Positions 13,001 to 22,480 of a stretch of 64,000 nucleotides of DNA are shown here, piece after piece. Position numbers and translations under genes: made by a program. The notes beneath the pieces were generated by a model. The model did no database searches. It was not told the origin of the DNA and saw only the letters and a list, made by a program, of their open reading frames with translations. Position 1 is the stretch's first letter, and each line of letters starts with the position of its first letter. This DNA is from Lichenostomus cassidix (taxonomy: Eukaryota; Chordata; Aves; Passeriformes; Meliphagidae), in contig CM039182.1 in the NCBI GenBank assembly GCA_008360975.2, forward strand, positions 44,404,491-44,468,490. The letters run 5' to 3'.

Positions 13001-16000
13001 TGGGATTCTGACCCTTAAGGTAGTAGACTAAAATCCAAAACTCAGCTTTTAAAAACTAGCAGTACAGATACATTACAATGCAGAATATATGTCATGTTTT
13101 GTTGTCACTTAGGTCTGGGTAAAAAGAAAGAACTGACAGGTACAGATCCCATTTTGCTGATCTCTTCTGCAGGCATTCAATGGAAGAAAATATTTTTGTT
13201 GTGGGATAGAGGTGTGAGTATATCTGTTGTAAAATGAGGCTGAAGCTTACAGTTTTCAACCTGTGTGTCTTCTGATATATACAAAAAAGTGACTTTTAAA
13301 TTTTCAGTGTTAATGTTAGCAAACGGGATAGTCCTGAGAGAAAAGAAGGATCACACATACCTTATCTACTACTTCCCCTGTCTATACAGGTCTTATCAAG
13401 AGGTCTTGAGGAGAGCTCTGGTAAATTAAGACATGCCATTAATGAACAGAAAAGTTCCCCTGCAACAAGGGATACCCTTTGACTGGGAGAAACTGGGTCC
13501 TGCCACCTGTATGGAAAGAGTGGGACAATTGTAGTTAAACAGCTATCGTCTCTTTTAAACTCTTTTAAACTAAAAGAGTGGTTTGCACAAAAAAGGAAAA
13601 GAAATGTGGCTTCTCACTATAAAGGGAAAATTATGCCCAGATAAAATGATTCTTAACTCAGGCTACTCTTTTTAATGCAGAAAAGCTGTCTGATTATTTG
13701 AGTCACTAAGGTTTATGTTCATACTGTTCAAGATTAAGATATTCCAGTTAGTTAGACTTTGGTTGGTAAAAATCTTGTTTTCTGACTTGAATTCTTGTTG
13801 AGAAACTCCATGCTGCCTTTCACATTTCTAGCAAACCCCACAGGAATGTGGACTTATGTCAATCTTTGGGGAAAGCTGAATTTAATGATGTATTCCTCTT
13901 CCTCATGTGGCCTAGGACACATAGCCTTGGACAGTCTTTCTCTGCTCCTTTTCCCATATTTAGTACAGGAATACTAGTACTAAACATTTACAGAGAGATA
14001 CAGGAGGAAAAAATGTTTTCATGAGTTTGAGAGGTCTGATACTATACTAGGGAGTTTGGATTTTAGCTAGTCAAGGATGACACTGCATTTTGGAAACAAT
14101 AGTGTTACTGAACTTTGCAAGAGAGGCTTTGAAGTGAAATCAGCATTTGTTTCTCCACTGCCCACTTAAACAGTACCTTCTTCTGCCTTGCCCTCGGCTG
14201 ATGTCAGCAGACACTTGTCATTGCTGTGATTTGATCTCACACGAGTTAGTTTTCACTCACAGCATCACTAGCAGTGCAACAGCAGCAGCAGAGAGCTAAC
14301 AGACTGCTCAGCTCACCAGATGAAATTAGTAAATACTCCTGTGGTCAGGCAGAGCAGAACTTCACGCTGGCACAACTCCGAGCTGCACCAAACCAGCTGC
14401 TTTTAAGCGACTCTTGGTATAGGCACATTTGCTATAGCAAAAATTGTCATAGAAGCTGACCATGAGCAAAAGTCAAATTCCATGTTGATTTGCATCCTAT
14501 GCAGTGCCACCAACAAAAGTCAATCATATTACTTAATTTGAGTCACTGAACATAAGTAGAATGGACATTCTTTGGAAAGCATGGAAATGTACTTTGTTCC
14601 CCTACCACACTTTAATTGGCAATTTGTGATACAAATCACAAGGAGGGTGATTCTTTCCCCACTTTCAATTTTCTTAGCCAATAACTAGGGAAATAATAAA
14701 CCAAATTCTACTTGAAGCTATACTTGGTGCTATCTCATTAGGTTGAATCATATTAAAGAACAAGTTCCTGTAAAGCAGCCACTCTGCAAGCTAAAGGCAC
14801 TACAGTTTTATTTTTTTTTCTCCAGGTATATTTCAGAAGTAATTACTGCAACTCAGAAGTTTCTAGAACAAATAAACTATTCAATTCTGTTCTCATAATT
14901 TTTTCCTCTTTTCTATTTTTCTAAATCTAGCACAAAACTCCCTACCATTTCCATTTTTTTTTCTTTCTCCCAATGCTCTCATCATGGCTTTTCATTTCTG
15001 CTCCCCATTCTGCCTCTCCTCCATAAATCCTGCCTTCACTGCTACCCAACCTGCTGTGCCATTGTAGCTTGTGCCTTTTTGGATTCACCCTCTCAAAGGT
15101 GAGAAGAGAGAAATTATCAGGTGTGGGTTCATTTCACCCAGCTTCAGGTATTGAAGGGCTGAGCTTGTAGCTGATGACCCTTCTAGAAACCCATTTGTCA
15201 TCCACAGAAGAGAAATGAGCACTTCTAATGACTGATTTCTCCTATCATTAGAAGGTCATCTAATGAATTGCCTTCTGCACAATGGTACTACTCCTTAGCT
15301 AATCTGTGGATAAATATAGCAGGGATGAATTCTCAAGCTGCCCAGGTTTGACACTGAGAAGGTCTTGTTGCTGTGCATGGCTCTAAGGAAAAAAAGAGAG
15401 ACTGAAGCAGGTCTCCTGTTGACAGCTGATTGATTCCTGAGCACCAAACAGCAGCAGCAGTAAAATGGAAGATGACAGATGGGTCAGTTTAAAATTCCCC
15501 AAATTTTGTTGCTGCAAAGGCGTAAACGGCATTTTCTTTCTACCTGTAATCAAGAAGAAAATGTCTTAAAGGAAGAAAATTGGAATTTAGCCACATTCAT
15601 AACTATAGCTAGATTTGGAATACTCAACTCACTCAGATAGCAATAGCTATGAAAGATGTTAGAAAGGTTCTGCATTTTAATCCTTCATACAGAACTGAAA
15701 TTGGAGAAAAATTGGAAAAATAACAAGATTCAAAACTCAGAGACACTGAATTCTTTAGAAGAGACTGGACTGCTGATAGCAACCACTGAGAGTTCTCTTG
15801 TACACAACTGGACCCCAAAGGAAGATCATTTGGCAAAGCAGTTCACATTGGTGAACCAAAAACATCAACTCAGTTTCCATCAAGAATGACACTTGAGAAG
15901 GGTAAATACGGTAAGCATAGCAGAACACTCAAACTGCGCAAGAGCTGAGAGGGCACAAAGGGCTTGCCATCTTTCCTGGGTACTACTGGGTAGCTGATAT

Positions 16001-16429
16001 CAGCTAGGCACTTGGTATACGTTCAGTAAAGACTTTTTGAAGGGTCCTATAAAATATTTGCAAGGGCAAAACCTTCAGAAGGTTATTTTTCTCCACCTTC
16101 CTTCCAAAGCTAAACAGACTGTAAATGTTTCTATGCCAAATATTCTGCCAAACACTCTAGCAAAGTAGCCTCATACATCATAACTGATCTTTCCCTTCTC
16201 TCCATGCACTCTTCCACCAGATCCTGAACAACAAAATGCCAAAAGCAGCCTCTCTAGCTAATAGTCTGCTTGAGGACACTACCCATAGTTTGATGGACAT
16301 TCTTTATACCTCAAACAAATTCTGTGTTGGGGCAATGGAACAGATGCACTGAGTTTTTACTAAAAAGGGAGTTTTTATTGAAAAGGGAGAACATAAAACA
16401 GGTTTTGTGAACCTGCTATCATACATAAC
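10001..16429. other. Long non-coding stretch
   Basis: No gene, RNA gene or repeat family recognised in about 6.4 kb. Small local features only: a short duplicated and palindromic TCTTTTAAAC motif near 13550-13577 and a four-unit CAG/CAA run near 14277-14292. Open frames are under 80 codons, and both strands have similar numbers. Confidence 0.55.
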
Positions 16430-16975
16430 CAGGCCTGAGAACCCACCTGGAGTGCTGTATCCAGCTCTTCAGTCCCCAGAACAGGAAGAACATCAATGTA
16501 CTGGAGAGATGCCAGAGGTGACACCAAGATGGTCAGAAGGATGGAGCACCTCTCCTATGAGGAAAGGCTGAGAAACTTGTGCTTGTTCAGCCTGGAAAAG
16601 AGAAGACTTAGAGGTGACCTAATTGCAGCCTTCCAGTACCCAAAGGGAGCCTGTAAGGAAAATGAAGAGGACCTATTTACAAGAGCATGTAGTGACAGGA
16701 TAAGGAAGAATGGATTCAAACTGAAAGAAAGTAGGTTGTGATCAGATATTAGGAAAAAATTCTTCACTGTGAGGGTGGTGATGCACTGGAACAGGTTGCC
16801 CAGAGAAGTTGTGGATATTCCACTCCTGAAAGTGTTCAAGGCCAGGTTGGATGGGGCTCTGAGCATCCTGAACTAGTGGAAGGTGCTCCTGCCCAGGTCA
16901 AGGGTTTGGAGCTGGATGAACTTTAAAGTCTCTCTCAACCTAAACCATTTTATGATTTCATGATTCTATTCAGGT
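16430..16975 (+). mobile_element. CR1 LINE, 3' end, 5'-truncated
   Basis: A clear CR1 tail in plus orientation. It contains the ends of the ORF2 C-terminal region (peptide words such as [21 protein letters not shown] and [11 protein letters not shown] encoded near 16530-16640), then 'ttcttcactgtgagggtggtgatgcactggaacaggttgcc'-type sequence (16770-16801), 'ggccaggttggatggggctctgagc' (16840-16864), and a terminus of ATGATTTC/ATGATTCTAT units at 16953-16974. CR1 copies are made by target-primed reverse transcription and are usually truncated at the 5' end, as here. A stop follows 'SRL' at 16739, and upstream ORF2 is absent, so it is dead. A chance open frame (81 codons) covers part of it. Confidence 0.93.
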
Positions 16976-17395
16976 ACTGGACTTTGAAGCCCTGATGATC
17001 TTTTTCCTTTGATTTTACCCATGCACTGGGTGCAGGTGACCAGGTGCTGGCAGTGGGAGGACTGTAGAGGTGGCTTCTTTGAAAAAAGACCAGGGCTGCC
17101 TTGTGCCAGACACAGCCATTTCCAGCCAACATCAATATATTCATCACAGGATATAGCTGACACAAACAGAGAAATTATATCCTTCATCCTTGAAAACAGC
17201 TAGAGCTAAAATAAATGAAAATAGCCATGTGAGTCATAGCCATACAGCCAATCTTCGTCCAGACACCACTTCCTGCCATGTCAGAGAACCATCTTTGCCT
17301 AGTTCCATCCTGTTGCTTCTTTAGTGCCTATTAGATATTTGTGGCTAGCACAGGTTTTTCCCACGAGAATTCTTCTTGTGTTTTATAAATAAAGA
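16976..17395. other. Non-coding spacer
   Basis: Sequence between the CR1 and the LTR-like unit. No element recognised. Confidence 0.5.
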
Positions 17396-17507
17396 TAAAG
17401 TTTGGATGTTATTGGAACAGTGTCCCAGAACTTGGACAGTGCAGGCCTGGCCAATCAGGCCTGGGGGAAGGCTTCTGACTGACCAATCTGGGTGACTTTT
17501 GAGAACT

Positions 17508-17515
17508 CTATATAT
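17508..17515 (+). promoter_or_regulatory. TATA-like box of the LTR-like unit
   Basis: CTATATAT lies 21 bp downstream of a CCAAT box and about 330 bp upstream of AATAAA. Spacing fits a U3 promoter, but function is inferred. Confidence 0.35.
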
Positions 17516-17840
17516 GTGATGAAATCAAAACCATAAAGGTCATTCCTTCTTGCCACTGAGAACTGGTGCCTTCATGACTCTGCTAGCTGCTCAACAGCGA
17601 CAGATATTTATGCAGTGTTGTCCACCCCTCCGTCACGTGGGACAGAGTAATCACTGACCTCCTGCAACCTCAAGTGCAACTGCCTCCCATCCTGCTGTGT
17701 TTGTGCCACATGTGTGATCAGCCTCGGGAAGCAGTCTTAGGTACTTCATCCTTGAGTCTCCCATTGCTACTTCATTCTGTCATCACTGCAGGGTACACCT
17801 GTATGAGTCTGAGAATTGCTGCATACTTCAAACTAAAAAA

Positions 17841-17846
17841 AATAAA
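17841..17846 (+). promoter_or_regulatory. AATAAA polyadenylation signal
   Basis: Canonical hexamer near the 3' end of the LTR-like unit. It sits in an A-rich run, so it could be chance. Confidence 0.35.
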
Positions 17847-17890
17847 CTTTTGCTAACTCGGTGCGTTAGCTGAATTAACTTTTATGCAGT

Positions 17891-20642
17891 ATAAATAAGG
17901 AGCAGGACCTTTTGCATCTGTGCAGTGAAAGACTTTGAACCACATCTAAAATTAAGAGGGGGGAAAAAAAGCAAGAGTAATCAGACTACAATTTGATTCC
18001 TGGGTCAAATTTATCCTCATCATTTTCCTACCTTGTGCAGAATTCACTGTGATCTGTAAAAGTCTGAAGCTAATAAACCAAATTTTTATCTCACAGAGAC
18101 ACCATACAAGTATGGAGTCAGGAAAAGAAAAAGCAAGATGCAAGCAGAACTAGAAGTAGGCAGCACAGCATGAAGGTTATCCTTCATAATTTTTAGTAAA
18201 TCACCTTCACAAGAACCTTGCTCTTACTTGAAACATCTGGGAACAAAACCAGATGTAGTCAATATTTTTTATTTCTCAATCTTCTTGCATGTAGCTGGTT
18301 TAGAGGCAGTTGAAAAGCAGTCAGATAGCTAAAGTAGAGCCTAAGTGAGTTTTATGCACTTGACTTTTTTATTAAAAGTTTGAAATAACATTTGTTTTAA
18401 CATTTAAACAGTAGCTGTGCAGGTTGTGGAAAATTATTTGACTGAAAATTAAAATGGACAGAAACCTAGAGGAAGTTTTAAAGTCCTGATTGGAACATGA
18501 AACAGTGGTCTAAGCTACTTAACTGTAGAAGAGATTTTTGAGTACAGACCAGTGTCAGAAAAAAAAAAAAGATACAAGATCTACTGGTTGCATCCAAGCA
18601 AAAGTGAATTGGTAATGATGGACAATGAAGGTAATTATCCATTGGATTAATTTACTTGGGAATCTAGGGATTTCCCTAATCTGTGTCCAGCTGTCTTTAC
18701 ACATGTACTGCAGACTAAAAATGTGCTGGTGGCTGAGTGCAGAAAGTATTGCTGACATTCTTCATCTTGCATAAGTTTAAGACTTGGAGGTCACCAGTCC
18801 TAATGTTCCATGGGACCCTTAAAACTAGGAAAAGGTGGGTGGGGGTTACCCACTCTCTGTGTATACATATAGATGAGCAAAACTTTCCAGTCTAACCAGC
18901 AGGTCACACTCTGCTCACTTCCCAAAGCTGCATAGTTTGGCCTTCAGAGGCCTCTTACAGAGTACTGAAGATATTTGCTTGCTCAAAAAGCGCAAGCACC
19001 ACAGATTTAAGATACTGGTTTCCTTCATCAATATTGGCTTTCATTACCTCCAACACCATTCCCATCAGGTTCCCATCTCTTTTCTTCATAGCCTTTTTGG
19101 GGAGGTCCAAGAAAAGACAAAACTGGGCACAGATAAGGCAAAAATACGACAGAGTTAAAATCTTCCTGCAAGATCTTTCCACAGATTGGAAGTCTGACAG
19201 CTGCAATTAGACTGAAGGTCAGTAACAGATTTGATACTCCCTAGAGACCTATTTTTACCAGGCAGATGACAGTAGAGTTTCTGAGGTTTATCACATTAAA
19301 GCTCCATTTTCATAAACCTATCTAAATATAAAGATTAGATGAGCTAAAAATACTACAGAAACAAGGGTTCTGAACGAAAGCAAAAGGCTGCCAACAATTT
19401 ACTTAGCTCTACAGCAATAGTTTCAGCCATAACATTACCCTGAATGACTGACCTGTCTTTCTCTCTGAGGCATCATTTCACTGAGAAATGTAGTATTTTC
19501 ATACAGTTTTTCCGCGAAATGGTGAAGATGAGACTAAAGAGTGTTAAAACCAGAAAATTTTTATTTTTACACCACGGCAAACCAATCCAAAGCTGCCTTA
19601 CAGAACCAGAATAGAGAACACAGCAGTGCAGAGGGCTAAGGGTTCACCTAAGTGAACAGGTACTACTGGCAAACATCAAGGAAAAACCCACTGGATGGGT
19701 ACATCAGCACTGTCAGTGGTATAAGTCCCTAAATCAAACAGTTTGGATTATAGAAGTAATATTTTCATGCACTTTGGTATTAGTATTTTAAAGATGTGTT
19801 TACATATTCCAATGATACAGAATTTAATGGTAAGTCAATTAGGTTTGGTAATGGCTTTTTCATTCTTTAAACTTATGTGGCTTTTGAATTGTGTGGAAGA
19901 ACTGCTTGCAAAATGCTGTGATCATGGAGGCCAGCTTTTTGTATTTGTGGAGTGAAAATTACAGTATATTTACAGGAATTTGCTTTCCCATCAAGCTCTG
20001 CAGAGAGCTTTGGGAACAGCTGTTTTGTGAAGCTGAGTTTTGGCTTTATATGCAAAACATGACACAAATTGTGTTCAGTTTTTCACTCTGTGTTCTTTAT
20101 GAAAGAGAATATCACCTGATACAGGATAAGAAACTGCAGACTTGCAAGTTCTAAATAAAAATTGCCGTTCCATCAAAGACTTGTCCAGCCCCTAAGATTA
20201 TTAATAATTACTCAGGAGAGTGGTTTAAGGTGCTGGAGTAAGGAAAAGAAAAATTAAAACTATTAAACCTTGTAATTTACATCCCAAACAAATGTAACGA
20301 TACCTCATACACGTGATAAACTAGGCTTTAAAATCACATGATTATATTTAGGCCAGCAACACCAGGATACAATGTGGCAGGATTTTCTCAAAGATCAGCA
20401 CCTTACTCACACCACATGCCAAGATATGTTTGATTCTTAGCTGGTTTTCAGGTAATCAAAAATTAAAAGCACAGATATTTATTTAATTTTTAGCTCTACA
20501 AAGGACTAACATGTCAAAAGTCTGTTAGAATTATTTTTCCACTGCAGTAGTTGTGAATCAGAAAAGAAAAAATATTAAATACGAAATGGAATACAAGTCG
20601 AGTTGATTGATTCATAGCTTTATACAAAGTGGCAAAACTTAC
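17891..20642. other. Non-coding, no recognised element
   Basis: AT-rich DNA with an A12 run near 18559 and otherwise no identifiable element. Overlapping short frames on both strands, for example at 18937-19206, are not supported as genes. Confidence 0.55.
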
Positions 20643-20840
20643 GTTACCAGGGAAACTACCAAGCACTGCCTCAGCTGGGAGCCCCGGCGCTCGGCCAGCA
20701 CCTGGCTCCCCGCAACAAGCGTCCCTCCCGCCTCAGGCGTGCTCTGCGGGCGCTGCGCAGCCTCTTCCGCTGCCCCTGCCTGGCCGCACGGCCCGAGGAT
20801 TAGCGCCCGCTGACGGCGCCGGGACGGGCCCCGCAGAATA
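20643..20840 (-). promoter_or_regulatory. CpG-dense island, candidate first exon and promoter (minus strand)
   Basis: Between about 20683 and 20835 I count roughly 21 CpG dinucleotides in 150 bp, in a window where CpG is otherwise scarce. This is the hallmark of an unmethylated promoter island. On the minus strand the island runs into CCCTGGTAAC|GTAAGTTTTG, a strong splice donor with its GT at 20642-20641, so a minus-strand first exon ending at 20643 is plausible. Transcription would run toward lower coordinates. The frame across it ends at the TAA inside the donor, so the exon would be 5' UTR or non-coding unless another start is used. Alternatives are a short island of an orphan enhancer, or a GC-rich retroposed fragment followed by the A-rich tract. 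No gene identity can be given. Confidence 0.45.
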
Positions 20841-20867
20841 ATGAACGTTGGCTCTAGAGTATAGTAG

Positions 20868-20940
20868 TTGTAAACAAACAAACAAAAAAACCCCCGCCAA
20901 AAAAAAAAAAAAAAACCGCCCCAAAAACACACAAAAAAAG
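20868..20940. repeat. A/C-rich tract with (AAAC)n
   Basis: Starts with AAACAAACAAAC, then a C5 run (20891-20895) and an A17 run. It lies directly beside the CpG island. It could be a simple repeat, or the poly-A end of a retroposed GC-rich fragment in plus orientation. Confidence 0.75.
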
Positions 20941-21360
20941 ACTTAGGATAGGAATAAGAAATAGGAGAAGATGAAGAAGATTTAGAAATAGTAGTAGTAG
21001 TAAATAAGAATAGGAAATAACAAAAATTAGAAGAAGAAGAAGGAGATAAAGAAGAGCAAGTAATAGTAAGAAAAAGGAAGAAGAAAAAGAAGAATAAGAT
21101 AAAGAAGAAATAGTAGTAGTAAGAAATAGGAAGAAGAAAGTGATGTAGAAGAAGAAGATAAAGAAGAAATAGTAGTAGTAAGAAATCTGTAGAAGAAAAA
21201 GGAGAAGAATAAGAATACTAAGATGAAGAAATTGTAATAGGAAATAATAACAATAATCATATTAAGTGGAAGAAGAAGATGAAGAAGATGATGAAATAGC
21301 AGTAGTAGTAGTAGTACTAGTAAATCAATAAATTAATGATAATGATAATAACATTAATAG
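20941..21360 (+). repeat. GAA/TAG low-complexity tract, cytosine-depleted
   Basis: About 420 bases made of interspersed GAA, TAG and GATAAA units. I count only 11 cytosines on the plus strand, and 21058-21186 has none. There is higher-order structure: a 31-bp block occurs identically at 21097-21127 and 21156-21186, a 59-bp period. The complementary strand is almost free of G and gives spurious Ser/Leu/Phe-rich frames. Long purine-rich segments of this kind can form triplex DNA, but the TAG units interrupt mirror symmetry. Confidence 0.9.
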
Positions 21361-21397
21361 TAATATCTAGTTCTTATACACATCCAGAAACCATTCT

Positions 21398-21450
21398 AGA
21401 ATCACAGAATCGTTTGGCTTGGGAAGGGGCCTCAAAAATCATCTAGTTCT
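21398..21450 (-). mobile_element. CR1 LINE 3' terminus, short fragment
   Basis: Reading the minus strand, this is the last 50 or so bases of a CR1. On the plus strand it shows TAGAATCACAGAATCG, then GGCTTGGGAAGGGGCCTC and ATCATCTAGTTC, the usual order at the CR1 3' end. It may be the tail of the same insertion as the CR1 piece at 21590-21930, separated by about 140 bp of unrelated sequence. Confidence 0.85.
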
Positions 21451-21589
21451 TTATCTGATTGTCTTCTGCTCTCTGGCTCTCTTACTCTGAGATCTCTTTC
21501 CTATTTCTTTCTACCTCTCTACCTCACATTGCTTATTAAATAAAATCCACGTAAAATAAAATCTCTGTGTCGTCAGCACGTGCTCTCAT
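21451..21589. other. Pyrimidine-rich spacer between CR1 pieces
   Basis: A CT-rich stretch, then an AATAAAATCC/TAAAATAAAATC motif. If the two CR1 pieces are one insertion, this is an insert or replacement inside it. No family recognised. Confidence 0.4.
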
Positions 21590-21930
21590 TTGCACCTGAA
21601 TTGGGGCCCAGGCATCTCTCCCTCATCGCATCGTAACGCATTCTCTGCCCAGCCTGCCTTCAGAGCAGAGGTGCTGCAGCTCTCTCAGCATCTCCATCGC
21701 GCCCCTCTGAACTCATTTCAGCAGCTCCGCGTCCTTCTGATGCTGGGGCCCCCAGACACGGATGCAGTGCTCCAGCTGGGCTCTCCCAAACACGGAGCAG
21801 GGGGGCAGCATTGGCTCCCTTGACGTGCCGCTCGTCGCTCGTTTCCCTGCCGATGGCCCAGGACGGACGGGTGGCTTCCTGGGCTGGGAGCTCAGATTTC
21901 TGGCTCACCATTTCCCAATTTCTTTTCATT
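21590..21930 (-). mobile_element. CR1 LINE fragment, CpG-rich
   Basis: Minus-strand CR1 sequence from the distal ORF2 region. On the plus strand, words such as CATCTCCATCGCGCCCCTCTG, CAGCAGCTCCGCGTCCTTCT, GGGGCCCCCAGACACGGATG and CAGTGCTCCAGCTGGGCTCTC follow the consensus order. It keeps many CpG sites, which suggests a young copy or one kept unmethylated near the CpG island 0.8 kb away. Antisense and sense open frames here are shadows of the repeat. Confidence 0.88.
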
Positions 21931-21959
21931 ACACTTTAAAATGTGCATGTGGTGGAAGT

Positions 21960-22480
21960 TACACCATTTGATGTCTTTGGCAAACAATAATTTTATTTGC
22001 AGCTCATATTGCATTTAACAGAATTATGATGACTTCATCAGCAATGTTTTTGGCCATTTTTCACCAATGTCAATTTATTTTTTTAAGCCTGGAGGCTGTT
22101 AACTTAAATATACTTGCTGAATTTCTACCTGAAATAGCTGTTGTTTTTCTTTCCTCCAAAATACCTCATTGAAAATTGAATTCAACCTAGCTGTTTGTCA
22201 GGGCACACTCTCCTGACATAAGGGCATTTAATTTTGATTTGCATTCCAAATTGACAGCACTGTGACAGAGCTTAACAGCTTGTCTCTCTAAAAATGTCTG
22301 TAAAAGTCCCAACTTGTTTTGTTACTATTTTTATTATGACTTTGTCTGGTTACAGATAAGCTATTCCTCCTCTTCCAGAAGCAAGGCATTTGCTAATGCC
22401 TCTTTATTCTCAGGCTGTGCTAATTTCAGCAGCCTTCCTGCAAGGCATGATTTAGTTCTTAGTATAATCAATGGATGTTC
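21960..22480. promoter_or_regulatory. Candidate conserved non-coding element
   Basis: Repeat-free block with a perfect POU octamer ATTTGCAT (22237-22244) followed within 20 bp by two TGACAG words (22252-22257 and 22263-22268), the core bound by TALE homeodomain factors (MEIS, PKNOX, TGIF). TAATTT-type homeodomain words surround it. This combination is typical of developmental enhancers, but it is only motif evidence in AT-rich DNA. Confidence 0.22.

Larger units (their letters stand above)
17396..17890 (+). mobile_element. LTR-like unit (possible solo LTR), borders unresolved
   Basis: The order of signals is that of a retroviral LTR in plus orientation. Two CCAAT boxes (17451-17455 and 17483-17487) precede a TATA-like CTATATAT (17508-17515), and an AATAAA polyadenylation signal (17841-17846) follows about 330 bp later, with a short downstream tail. 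A TG start near 17407 is possible. I could not find a matching CA end with a target-site duplication, and I do not recognise the family. Alternatives are a cellular promoter followed by a chance AATAAA, or another retroelement. Confidence 0.42.

Noticed and set aside
14274..14459. Short frame starting with five glutamines
   Set aside because: Only a four-unit CAG/CAA run; the rest of the frame has no support as a gene.
21027..21260. Ser/Leu/Phe-rich minus-strand peptide
   Set aside because: Translation of the complement of the GAA/TAG repeat tract.
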